Assembly: GCF_005117025.1 (NCBI RefSeq)
Contig: NZ_SWCO01000008.1
Span: 186,001-250,000, forward strand
From: Alteromonas portus
GTDB taxonomy: Bacteria > Pseudomonadota > Gammaproteobacteria > Enterobacterales > Alteromonadaceae
Reading direction: 5' to 3'
DNA length: 64,000 nucleotides
The position numbers and the translations under genes were made by a program. The notes beneath the pieces were generated by a model. That model worked only from the letters and a program-made list of their open reading frames with translations, searched no databases and had not been told where the DNA came from. Every line of letters begins with the position of its first letter. Position 1 is the first letter of the stretch. Positions 55,814 through 64,000 of this stretch are shown in pieces.

Positions 55814-56920
55814 TTATTCTCTACCAACAATGCCAATCGGGTTGCCTTTAATGTGTTTAACTGCCCCTTTTCGAGGCGCAACAGTAAGGGCCAATTGCAT
55901 AGACAGTGCTCTAGCTGCCTCGCGATAGCTTTCACTTAAGTCACTTTCGGGCGAAGTAATTAACAAAGGCGTGCCGGCATCGCCATGCTCGCGAATATGA
56001 ATATCAAGCGGTAGCTGTCCCAAAAGCGGCACTCCATGACGTTCGGCCAGCGCCTCGCCCCCGTCTTTTGAAAACACATAGTCTTTGGTACCACAGGCTC
56101 TGCATTGGTAATAACTCATGTTTTCAATAAGCCCTAATACTGGCACGTTCACTTTCTCAAACATGCTTATACCTTTTTGAGCGTCGGCTAGTGCTAAGTC
56201 CTGCGGCGTTGTAACTACCACTGAAGCAGTCAGCGGTACTTGTTGCGCCATCGTCAGTTGGATATCGCCTGTACCCGGTGGCATATCTACAATTAAGTAG
56301 TCCAGCACGGGCCATAGGGTTTCATCTAGCAACTGCTTTAACGCCCTGCTTGCCATTGGCCCACGCCACACGGCCGCGTCTTCCTGAGGCACTAAATAGC
56401 CAATTGAGTTTGCCACCAGCCCATGTGCAGTTAGCGGCTGCATGTGCTTATTATCTTCGCTTTCAGGGTGTGCATCGGGGTTGCCCAACATAATGGGAAT
56501 AGACGGACCATAAATATCGGCATCTAAAATCCCAACTTTCGCGCCTTCTTGCATAAGCGCAAACGCTAAATTGATACTGGTTGTCGACTTACCTACACCG
56601 CCCTTGCCAGAGGCCACTGCTATGATGTTTTTAATGTTGGTGACCGGTGCTACTTCAGTTTCTCCACTCGCTACGTTTTGTTTAAACGTAAGCTGGTCAT
56701 CGCCAAGATTCCCTTTTAGCTGGTTAAGCACTTCTTGTTTAAGCGCGTCTAGCTGTGTAGCAATACAAAACGGCAAAGTAACTGTCACACCGGCATCTTC
56801 ATTTTCTGGCTGGCTAAAAGCACACCATGGCAAGGTATCTTCAACATCTAAAGAAAAATACTTGGCCAAAATTACAGCAACTTTTTGAGTTACCGGCTCT
56901 GCTTTGCGAGAAAAGAACAT
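55814..56920 (-). CDS. apbC: ApbC/Mrp iron-sulphur cluster carrier P-loop ATPase
   Basis: The 368-residue protein carries Fe-S clusters to apo-proteins. An N-terminal MIP18-like domain (about 1-90) is followed by the P-loop VASGKGGVGKSTTS, DADIYGPSIP and DMPPGTGDIQLT. The cluster-binding CRAC is present near residue 270. The start is the ATG at 56920 with AAGG upstream; a longer reading to 57010 overlaps the divergent metG leader. It is divergent from metG, a conserved arrangement. Confidence 0.95.
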   Translation of the reverse strand: MFFSRKAEPVTQKVAVILAKYFSLDVEDTLPWCAFSQPENEDAGVTVTLPFCIATQLDALKQEVLNQLKGNLGDDQLTFKQNVASGETEVAPVTNIKNIIAVASGKGGVGKSTTSINLAFALMQEGAKVGILDADIYGPSIPIMLGNPDAHPESEDNKHMQPLTAHGLVANSIGYLVPQEDAAVWRGPMASRALKQLLDETLWPVLDYLIVDMPPGTGDIQLTMAQQVPLTASVVVTTPQDLALADAQKGISMFEKVNVPVLGLIENMSYYQCRACGTKDYVFSKDGGEALAERHGVPLLGQLPLDIHIREHGDAGTPLLITSPESDLSESYREAARALSMQLALTVAPRKGAVKHIKGNPIGIVGRE

Positions 56921-57028
56921 AAAATGCCTTACTAGTAGTAGAATTGTGTGAATTACGTAATGCAAAAAACGCGGTTTTCCGCTAGTATTTGCAGCCATTT
57001 TGAAACGCAAAGAATCAATAACGTCATT

Positions 57029-59056
57029 ATGTCAGAAAAACGCCGAATTCTGGTAACCAGTGCGTTGCCATACGCAAATGGCTCTATTCATTTAGGCCAT
57101 TTGCTAGAACACATTCAAACCGACATCTGGACTCGTTTTCAGCGCCTTCGCGGAAACGAATGTTACAGTGTTTGCGCCGACGATGCACACGGTACGCCGG
57201 TTATGCTTAAAGCCCAAGAGCTTGGCATTACACCTGAAGAAATGGTGGCAAGAACGCGTGCTGAACATCACCAAGACCTTGTTGATTTTCACGTAGATTA
57301 CGACAACTACTATGTAACCCATTCACCAGAAAACAAGGCGCTGTGTGAAGAAATTTACACCCGTTTAGATAATGCGGGCTACATCAGCAAACGCACCATT
57401 AATCAGCTGTTCGACCCTGAAAAAGAAATGTTCTTGCCAGACCGTTTCGTTAAGGGTACCTGCCCTAGCTGTGGCGCAGAAGATCAAAACGGCGACAGCT
57501 GTGACGTATGTGGCGCAACGTATAGCCCAACAGAAGTAAAGAACCCGCGCAGCGTTGTATCGGGTGCTACACCAGTGCTACGTGAGTCTGAGCACTTCTT
57601 CTTTGACCTGCCAAAATTTGAAGGCATGTTAAAAGAGTGGATCCGCTCAGGTGCCCTGCAGGAAGAAATGGCTAACAAGCTGCAAGAATGGTTTACTGAA
57701 GGTCTTCAACAGTGGGACATCAGCCGTGACGCGCCTTACTTCGGCTTTGAAATTCCAGGTGCGCCGAACAAGTTCTTCTACGTGTGGGTGGATGCGCCTG
57801 TTGGCTACATGGCTAGTTTCAAAAACTTCTGCGACCAAAACAATCTAGAGTTTGATGACTTCTGGAAAGCAGACTCAGAGGCTGAGCTTTATCACTTTAT
57901 CGGTAAAGATATTACCTACTTCCACTGCCTATTCTGGCCTGCCATGCTAGAAGGCGCGGGATACCGTAAGCCTACTGGCGTAAACATTCACGGTTTTGTA
58001 ACGGTGAACGGCGCGAAAATGTCAAAGTCGCGCGGTACTTTTATAAAAGGCCGTACTTACCTTGATCACCTGAACCCAGAGTATCTGCGTTACTACTTTG
58101 CGTCTAAGTTAGGCGACGGTGTTACTGACATCGACCTAAACTTTACTGACTTCGCACAAAAAGTGAATTCAGACTTGGTAGGTAAAGTGGTTAACATTGC
58201 AAGCCGCTGTGCAAGCTTTATCACTAAGCGTTTTGACGGAAAACTGTCTGACAACGTGATTGAACCAGAACTGATTGCTGAGTTCCAAAACGCATCTGAA
58301 AGCATTGCTGCACTATTTGAGAAGCGTAAGTACCACCAAGCCGTGCGCGAGATTATGGCCCTTGCTGACAAAGCAAACCAGTTCATCGACAACAACGCAC
58401 CTTGGGTAACCATTAAAGACGAGACTAAGCAGCAGTTCACACACGATGTGTGCTCGCTAGGTATCAACATGTTCCGTCTGTTGGTTATTTACTTGAAGCC
58501 TGTACTACCTGTACTTGCAGAAAAAGCAGAAGAATTCCTAAACGACAAGTTCGACTGGAATTCACTGCAAACCCTATTGAAAGGCCACGCCATCAACAAA
58601 TTTAAGCCGATGATGCAGCGTGTAGAAATGGAGAAAATCGACGCCATGGTTGAAGATTCAAAAGAAAGCCTAGCGCCAGCAGCACCAGCTATCGACCCAG
58701 ACAGCCCGCTAGCTAAAGATCCTATCAGCGACACTATCTCGTTTGATGAGTTCGCCAAGGTAGATTTACGTATTGCACGTATCGCTAAAGCTGAACACGT
58801 AGAAAAAGCTGACAAGCTTTTACGTTTAGAGCTAGATTTAGGCGGCGAAACTAAGCAAGTTTTTGCGGGTATTAAGTCGGCCTACTCGCCTGAAGCCCTA
58901 ATCGGTAAACATACAGTAATGGTGGCGAACCTCGCCCCTCGTAAAATGCGTTTTGGCATGAGTGAAGGCATGGTATTAGCCGCGGGCCCTGGTGGCGACG
59001 AGCTATACATTCTTGAGCCGCACGAAGGTGCGAAGCCGGGTATGCGCGTTAAGTAA
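57029..59056 (+). CDS. metG: Methionyl-tRNA synthetase
   Basis: MetG charges tRNA-Met. The 675-residue protein has HLGHLLEH (HIGH site), two Cys pairs in [18 protein letters not shown] for zinc, KMSKSRGT (KMSKS site), and a C-terminal tRNA-binding/dimerisation domain (about 575-675, [11 protein letters not shown]). The start is the ATG at 57029 (MSEKRRI); the frame upstream to 56948 is not conserved. It ends in a terminator. Confidence 0.97.
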   Translation: MSEKRRILVTSALPYANGSIHLGHLLEHIQTDIWTRFQRLRGNECYSVCADDAHGTPVMLKAQELGITPEEMVARTRAEHHQDLVDFHVDYDNYYVTHSPENKALCEEIYTRLDNAGYISKRTINQLFDPEKEMFLPDRFVKGTCPSCGAEDQNGDSCDVCGATYSPTEVKNPRSVVSGATPVLRESEHFFFDLPKFEGMLKEWIRSGALQEEMANKLQEWFTEGLQQWDISRDAPYFGFEIPGAPNKFFYVWVDAPVGYMASFKNFCDQNNLEFDDFWKADSEAELYHFIGKDITYFHCLFWPAMLEGAGYRKPTGVNIHGFVTVNGAKMSKSRGTFIKGRTYLDHLNPEYLRYYFASKLGDGVTDIDLNFTDFAQKVNSDLVGKVVNIASRCASFITKRFDGKLSDNVIEPELIAEFQNASESIAALFEKRKYHQAVREIMALADKANQFIDNNAPWVTIKDETKQQFTHDVCSLGINMFRLLVIYLKPVLPVLAEKAEEFLNDKFDWNSLQTLLKGHAINKFKPMMQRVEMEKIDAMVEDSKESLAPAAPAIDPDSPLAKDPISDTISFDEFAKVDLRIARIAKAEHVEKADKLLRLELDLGGETKQVFAGIKSAYSPEALIGKHTVMVANLAPRKMRFGMSEGMVLAAGPGGDELYILEPHEGAKPGMRVK

Positions 59057-59089
59057 GCTTTAAAGCGCCCCACAAAAATAAGGTGACAT

Positions 59090-59125
59090 TCAGCGCGATT
59101 AAGCGACGGGATGTCACCTTTTTTA
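59090..59125 (+). terminator. Terminator of metG
   Basis: The stem AAGGTGACAT/ATGTCACCTT encloses an 11-base loop region, followed by TTTTTT on the plus strand. Confidence 0.85.
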
Positions 59126-59281
59126 TTGAGCGGTTATTGAAACTCTTCAATTTTTAATACCCAAAGTTATCTAGATACTCCAAGTACAAGCACACAGCCG
59201 TAGAAACTCAGTAATCTCCCCCATCATCTAGCTCCACCATTACTCACATGTTCTGCAACTTAATCCGCTATTTTCTATTGC

Positions 59282-59345
59282 CCTCTTGCCCTCTTGTCCT
59301 CTTGTCCTCTTGTCCTCTTGTCCTCTTGTCCTCTTGTCCTCTTGT
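59282..59345. repeat. Eight-copy octanucleotide tandem repeat
   Basis: Eight head-to-tail copies of CCTCTTGT occupy 64 bp; the first copy ends in C instead of T. The copies are otherwise identical, which suggests recent expansion. The array lies 118 bp before the MscS-like gene, in non-coding sequence. Such repeats vary in length by slippage. Confidence 0.95.
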
Positions 59346-59462
59346 CAAAGAGGCTACCGACTTCAAATCAACAAAAAAACTATTCCACTCGAGTTAATTC
59401 ACGGCGATCTATCATTCTTTCTTTAACGTAGTCAGGGTGTTTAATCATTGAAAGAGGTATTT

Positions 59463-60302
59463 ATGGAAGATTTATTCGGGACTAATATCGATTTATCGGA
59501 ATTAACCGAAAAAGCCATATCACTGGTGATGACTTATACCCCCAAATTGCTCTTGGCTATTCTTACTTTGGTGGTGGGTCTTTGGTTGGTGAATCGTTTT
59601 GTAAACCTATTGGATCACCGAATAGGAAAAAAGGACCCCACGCTAAACAAATTTTTATGCGGGCTTATTAGTGCCGTTTTAAAAGTCATGTTGTTGATTT
59701 CTGTTGCCTCTATGATAGGTATTGAAACCACCTCATTTATTGCAGTAGTTGGGGCGGCAGGTTTGGCTATAGGTTTAGCTTTACAAGGCAGTCTGGCTAA
59801 TTTTGCTGGCGGTGTACTAATACTGATTTTCAAACCCTTTAAAGTGGGTGACACCATTGAAGCAGAAGGCCATTTAGGATCTGTTGCAGAAATACAAATT
59901 CTTTATACTGTAATTAACACCTTTGACAATAGGCGTGTTGTTATTCCCAACGGGAATCTGTCCAATGCCACACTAACTAACGTTAGCGTATATGATAAAC
60001 GCCGCTGCGACATGACATTTGGTATTGGCTACGATGACGATATCGACAAAGCAAAGAAAATTTTGCAACGTCTGTTTGAAGAAGACGAACGCTCATTGAC
60101 CGAACCTGCACCTAGGATCTGCGTAGCTGGCTTAGGTGATAATTCAGTCGACCTGATGTTTAGACCGTGGGTCGGTACAGATGACTTGTGGCCTTACTAC
60201 TGGGATATGCAGGAAAAAGTTAAAAAAGCCTTTGATGAAGAAGGTATTAGCATCCCTTATCCACAGCGAGATGTGCATTTGTATAACGCAAGTAACGATT
60301 AA
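59463..60302 (+). CDS. Small-conductance mechanosensitive channel (MscS family)
   Basis: The 279-residue channel has three helices: about 20-45, 65-90 and the pore helix at about 95-125 with GLALQGSLANFAGGVLI. The cytoplasmic beta domain follows (VVIPNGNLSNATLTNVS). It opens under membrane tension on osmotic downshock. The start is the ATG at 59463 with AAAGAGG seven bases upstream; a TTG at 59448 is less likely. An octanucleotide repeat lies upstream. Confidence 0.93.
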   Translation: MEDLFGTNIDLSELTEKAISLVMTYTPKLLLAILTLVVGLWLVNRFVNLLDHRIGKKDPTLNKFLCGLISAVLKVMLLISVASMIGIETTSFIAVVGAAGLAIGLALQGSLANFAGGVLILIFKPFKVGDTIEAEGHLGSVAEIQILYTVINTFDNRRVVIPNGNLSNATLTNVSVYDKRRCDMTFGIGYDDDIDKAKKILQRLFEEDERSLTEPAPRICVAGLGDNSVDLMFRPWVGTDDLWPYYWDMQEKVKKAFDEEGISIPYPQRDVHLYNASND

Positions 60303-60311
60303 ACCTTTAAT

Positions 60312-60340
60312 ATGGAGATAGCGTGCCAAGCTATCTCCAT
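60312..60340. repeat. Inverted repeat after the MscS-like gene
   Basis: A perfect 11-bp inverted repeat ATGGAGATAGC/GCTATCTCCAT with a seven-base loop lies 10 bp after the stop. No T-run follows, so it may be a 3' stabilising hairpin. Confidence 0.6.
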
Positions 60341-60487
60341 CTCCCCTTCAAATTGGCTTATGAACGCTAAAGCTTGGGGTTCTGGTACAGCAACCAAGCA
60401 AATATCTAAAAAGGTTAACGCTTATTACGGCCTTTTAGTTATAAACATGGCCCGCTTTAAGTGCGAATGGCATGTACATTAACACCA

Positions 60488-61348
60488 CTAACGCAGCGTA
60501 CGATTTACCGTAGAAGTCCTTACGCTTGCCCCTACCGCGGAAAAACGCGGCTTTAAATTGCGTTTAGGTTTTATTGCCGTCATGGGGATCACCCGCTTTT
60601 TCGCGAGTATTACATATACCGCACTGCACCAAGGCAAATAAGAGGATAAATAATCCTGAAGCTTAACCGCCCCTTTCCACTTTTGTTGAAAAAAGAGCGT
60701 TGAGAACATTACTTGACGTTGTTCAACAATTTCAAATCCAAGCAACTGAAGCCAATCTTTAATGCGATATGACGTAAAAAAGCGAGCATCGTGCAAAATG
60801 TTTCCACGTTTAACCGGTAGAAATTTGGCAATTCCAGCTAGGCTTAACGGGTTAAAACCACTGATGATAACGTAACCGTTTTGCGTAATAACGCGGTCAA
60901 CTTCGCGTAATATCTCGTGAGGGTCTTGCGCAAAATCTAATTCGTTAGCTAACAGAAAGCCATCAATGCTGTTTTCGGCAAAGGGTAAGCAGTGCGACTG
61001 CCCCACTACCGTGTTTTCTCTGCTTGTGTTTAGTTCGCTTGTGCCTTCGGTTAATGAAGTACCTGACTCTGAATTACGGTTGGAAAAGCCACCACTCACA
61101 TTGTCGTCATTTAGCATGTCGCCAACTTGGTCATTAAACGGAACATAGTTGATATGATGTCTAATTGGGCTGCCATCGAGATTTATCCCGGCACTTAGCG
61201 AACCTAATTTGGCAAAGTGATACCCAAATATGCGCTCAGCATAATCGTTACACACAGTATTCACAGCATGTCTAATATGCTCGCCAGCGGGAAAATCATC
61301 CCAGTTTGTAGGATAGCGAGGCGGTTTGGCTTTAAACGCCGATCTCAT
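60488..61348 (-). CDS. SAM-dependent methyltransferase-like protein (YafS type)
   Basis: The 286-residue protein resembles YafS, the methyltransferase-like neighbour of gloB in E. coli. It has LPFAENSIDGFLLANELDFAQDPHEILREVDRVI and YVIISGFNPLSLAGI. The usual glycine-rich motif I is degenerate (FAKLGSLSAGINLD), so SAM binding is uncertain. A Ser/Asn/Glu-rich insert (about 85-112) separates the first two motifs. The ATG at 61348 is preferred over a GTG at 61354. It is divergent from gloB by 84 bp. Confidence 0.8.
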   Translation of the reverse strand: MRSAFKAKPPRYPTNWDDFPAGEHIRHAVNTVCNDYAERIFGYHFAKLGSLSAGINLDGSPIRHHINYVPFNDQVGDMLNDDNVSGGFSNRNSESGTSLTEGTSELNTSRENTVVGQSHCLPFAENSIDGFLLANELDFAQDPHEILREVDRVITQNGYVIISGFNPLSLAGIAKFLPVKRGNILHDARFFTSYRIKDWLQLLGFEIVEQRQVMFSTLFFQQKWKGAVKLQDYLSSYLPWCSAVYVILAKKRVIPMTAIKPKRNLKPRFSAVGASVRTSTVNRTLR

Positions 61349-61432
61349 TAACACTGCGCGCTCTTAGGTTGCTCTGCTGTTCACAAGTCCCTATAGTAAC
61401 GCATAATTCTACCTACACAAGCAGGTACTCTT

Positions 61433-62224
61433 ATGACGGCAGAGACACTTCCTTCAGATGTAACAATTCATCCTATTCCCGCTTTTACCGACAATTACAT
61501 TTGGTGCATTCACAACGGTAACAGCGCCATAGTCGTTGACCCGGGTGATGCTGAACCTGTATTGGCTTTCCTAAAAGCGAAAAGCTTAACGCTTAGCGCA
61601 GTGCTTATTACCCATCATCATAGAGATCACACTGGTGGCATTGCGAAGTTAGTGTCGGCAGTACCCAATTTACCTGTTATAGGCCCCAGAGGTAACCATA
61701 TACGAGGCATTACCAAATCGGTGGCTCAAGGCGATACCGTTACACTTCCTGTGTTTAAAATGTCACTGCAAGTTATGGAAGTGCCAGGGCATACTCTTGA
61801 CCATATTGCTTTCTTTGGGCATGGCGTCCTATTTTGCGGCGATACGCTGTTTTCTGCTGGCTGTGGTCGATTGTTTGAAGGCTCTCCAGAGCAAATGCAC
61901 CATTCATTAAATAAGTTGAAGCGACTTCCAGACACCACTAAGGTGTACTGTACCCACGAATATACCAAAGCCAACGTTCAATTTGCTTTGGCTGTAGAGC
62001 CTAACAACAAAGCGTTATGCGACTACGCGCAGTGGGTGGATGAAAAACGCGCACAAAGTCTGCCTACGTTACCGAGTAACCTCAAAGAGCAAAAAAACAT
62101 TAATCCATTTTTACGCGCCCATGAACTTTCTGTGAAAACTGCTGCCGAAGCCTATTGCGAAAATAACCTGGCTGACGATGTTGCAGTGTTTGCTGCAGTT
62201 CGCCGCTGGAAAGATGAGTTTTGA
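61433..62224 (+). CDS. gloB: Hydroxyacylglutathione hydrolase (glyoxalase II)
   Basis: GloB hydrolyses S-lactoylglutathione to lactate and glutathione. The 263-residue metallo-beta-lactamase-fold protein has the binuclear metal motif THHHRDH at 60-66, then VPGHTLDHIAFFG and FCGDTLFSAGCGRLFEG. It is upstream of mltD by 64 bp and divergent from the YafS-like gene, a conserved neighbourhood. Confidence 0.95.
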   Translation: MTAETLPSDVTIHPIPAFTDNYIWCIHNGNSAIVVDPGDAEPVLAFLKAKSLTLSAVLITHHHRDHTGGIAKLVSAVPNLPVIGPRGNHIRGITKSVAQGDTVTLPVFKMSLQVMEVPGHTLDHIAFFGHGVLFCGDTLFSAGCGRLFEGSPEQMHHSLNKLKRLPDTTKVYCTHEYTKANVQFALAVEPNNKALCDYAQWVDEKRAQSLPTLPSNLKEQKNINPFLRAHELSVKTAAEAYCENNLADDVAVFAAVRRWKDEF

Positions 62225-62288
62225 TGCAAAAGTAAGCCGATTATCGTAATATTGCCGGTTTGCAGTGCTCCAAGAGGTTTCTTCATAT

Positions 62289-63953
62289 ATGCAGTTGAAG
62301 TTTTTTCCTCTATCGCCGTTGTTATTGGCGATAGGTTTAACGGGTTGTCAGTTAACCGAAGACAGTAGCGACAATGCACAGTTACAGAATAATGAAAACG
62401 CCTCTTTAGAAGCGTGCAGTGAAATTTATAGCAACGAAGAAGCCATTTCAGATTGTGAATTAGCAAGAGATGGCGTTGTTGAAGTCGTTCACCCGAATGA
62501 CGATACGCTAGAAGAAGGTGCCGAGCTTACCGATACACCTGACATACATACGCAAGCTGTAGTTACAGACGTTTGGGAACGTGCTAGCGCAAACTTCTCC
62601 CTTCCCATCCCTGATGACAAGCGTATTAGCGCCCAACGAAAATGGTATTTGAAACACCCTGAATATATGGCTCGCGTGGTAAAGCGCGCAAAGCCTTTCC
62701 TCTACTATATTGCAGAGGAAATTGAAAAGCGCGATATGCCGATGGAGTTAATTCTTCTTCCTGTGGTAGAAAGCGCATTCGATCCTTTTGCCTATTCTCA
62801 CGGGCGAGCAGCCGGAATGTGGCAGTTTATTCCTGGCACCGGAAAACGATTCGGTATGCAGCAAAATTGGTGGTACGACGGACGTCGCGACGTTGTTGCG
62901 TCTACTCAAGGTGCACTTGACTACCTTACCTATTTAAATGAAATGTTCGACGGAAATTGGCTTCATGCACTTGCTGCCTATAACAGCGGTGAAGGTCGTG
63001 TGCAGCGAGCGATTAAAGCAAACAAACGTGCAGGAAAACCTACTGATTTCTGGAACCTGAATTTACCCAAAGAAACCCGTGCTTACGTACCTAAGTTATT
63101 AGCTCTTGCTGATATTCTTAAAAACAAAGATGAATATGCGTACTCATGGCCAGAAGTGGAAAACGTTGCCGTTATTGAAGTGGTTGATATTGGCTCTCAG
63201 GTCGATTTAGCGTTTGCGGCCGAACTTGCCGGTATGTCTTTAAAGGAATTGCATGGGCTAAACCCTGGCTTCAACCGCTGGGCCACGTCGCCTGAGGGAC
63301 CTCATAGATTAGTACTTCCGCTTGATAAAGCGGCTGCCTTTTCTCAAGCGCTTGCAAAAATTGATCAAAAAGAGCGGTTAAACTGGGTACGCCATTCAGT
63401 AAAACCCGGCGATAGCTTAGGTAAGATTGCAAAGCAGTATCACACCACAGTTAAGGTGCTTAAAAAGGTAAATGAGCTAGACTCGTCAATGATCCGTGTA
63501 GGACAGGCGATTATGGTACCAGTGGCATTACAAGAGCTAAACAACTACACACTATCTCAAGAGCAGCGCCTAGCAAGCTTGCAAAATAGCGGAGCGTCTA
63601 AGCAAAAAGTACGTCACACCGTTAAAACAGGTGATACGCTATGGGATATTGCTCGTAAGTATAATGTAAGCACGAAACAATTAGCGAAATGGAACGGCAT
63701 GGCGCCAGGTGATACGCTTCGCTCTGGCAAGACATTAGTGATTTGGCAAGAAGGGAAAGCACAAGACGGCGTTAGGAAGAAACTTACTTATACCGTTAGA
63801 AACGGGGACTCATTGTCGCTTATTGCTAGCAAATTTAACGTTAAAGTTAGTGATATCGGTAAGTGGAATTCGCTTAATACCAAGCGCTATCTTCAACCTG
63901 GCCAGAAGCTAAAGCTTTATGTAGACGTAACAAGGTTGAATGCATCAAGTTAA
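62289..63953 (+). CDS. mltD: Membrane-bound lytic murein transglycosylase D
   Basis: MltD cleaves peptidoglycan glycan strands. The 554-residue protein is a lipoprotein (lipobox LTGC at 17-20). The SLT domain has catalytic Glu161 in PVVESAFDPFAYSHG and AAGMWQFIPGTGKRFG. Three LysM domains follow near the C-terminus, starting HSVKPGDSLGKIA, HTVKTGDTLWDIA and YTVRNGDSLSLIA. The start is the ATG at 62289 (MQLKFFP), which gives a proper lipoprotein signal. Confidence 0.95.
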   Translation: MQLKFFPLSPLLLAIGLTGCQLTEDSSDNAQLQNNENASLEACSEIYSNEEAISDCELARDGVVEVVHPNDDTLEEGAELTDTPDIHTQAVVTDVWERASANFSLPIPDDKRISAQRKWYLKHPEYMARVVKRAKPFLYYIAEEIEKRDMPMELILLPVVESAFDPFAYSHGRAAGMWQFIPGTGKRFGMQQNWWYDGRRDVVASTQGALDYLTYLNEMFDGNWLHALAAYNSGEGRVQRAIKANKRAGKPTDFWNLNLPKETRAYVPKLLALADILKNKDEYAYSWPEVENVAVIEVVDIGSQVDLAFAAELAGMSLKELHGLNPGFNRWATSPEGPHRLVLPLDKAAAFSQALAKIDQKERLNWVRHSVKPGDSLGKIAKQYHTTVKVLKKVNELDSSMIRVGQAIMVPVALQELNNYTLSQEQRLASLQNSGASKQKVRHTVKTGDTLWDIARKYNVSTKQLAKWNGMAPGDTLRSGKTLVIWQEGKAQDGVRKKLTYTVRNGDSLSLIASKFNVKVSDIGKWNSLNTKRYLQPGQKLKLYVDVTRLNASS

Positions 63954-64000
63954 CCTTTAACACTTAGCGTTCTATATTGTTCATGTCCAACTGCATTTAC

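Noticed and set aside
59282-59345. CRISPR array
   Set aside because: The repeats are 8 bp, contiguous and without spacers, so this is a simple tandem repeat.

Overview
The window looks like chromosomal core and near-core sequence of a marine gammaproteobacterium of the Alteromonas type (Alteromonadaceae). This rests on the gene content and on the protein sequences: a HexR-controlled Entner-Doudoroff operon, a PL7 alginate lyase, an ExeM-type secreted nuclease, a PhoX-like phosphatase, a DUF3369/HD-GYP regulator and a mid-40s G+C by eye. It holds 50 protein genes (one cut by the left edge) and one tRNA. I see no rRNA, insertion sequence, prophage or CRISPR array.

Layout. 1-5861 (minus): glycogen and maltodextrin genes malQ-glgB-glgX, with an unusually structured leader before glgB. 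6097-9252 (plus): gapA, a hexose-6-phosphate epimerase and a lipoprotein hydrolase. 9430-17867: the Entner-Doudoroff operon zwf-pgl-edd-glk-eda (minus), divergent from hexR and followed by pykA. HexR-like boxes lie between zwf and hexR, before pykA and, more weakly, before gapA, so glucose entry, lower glycolysis and pyruvate formation appear to share one regulator. 17990-23249: small envelope proteins, a PL7 lyase with operator-like palindromes upstream, a BON-domain protein and a membrane-anchored endonuclease/exonuclease/phosphatase-fold protein.

23549-27570 reads as one envelope-sensing locus: a two-component pair flanked by a YHYH-domain lipoprotein and two small exported proteins that share an ungapped Cys-containing motif. 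27827-36158: a glycosyltransferase, a di-haem lipoprotein, a PhoX-like lipoprotein on a collagen-like stalk behind a five-repeat PHO box, a hybrid histidine kinase and an orphan WYL regulator of the BrxR/CapW type. 36273-40836: a 1325-residue secreted protein with two nuclease domains and a C-terminal dockerin-like pair of calcium loops, followed 16 bp later by a small cohesin-like protein with a PEP-CTERM-like tail. This is the best candidate in the window for an undescribed system, namely cell-surface docking of a nuclease.

41377-49879 is a redox and electrophile-defence stretch: LysR regulator, exported DJ-1, YqhD-type aldehyde reductase, old-yellow enzyme, FMN reductase, nitroreductase and catalase. 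50124-53002 is an HD-GYP regulator overlapping a GAF histidine kinase. 53196-63953 is housekeeping: tRNA-Pro(GGG), an SLC13 transporter, dcd, apbC, metG, a small MscS channel with an eight-copy octanucleotide repeat upstream, a methyltransferase, gloB and mltD.

All functions come from reading motifs and overall family resemblance. No database search was run.
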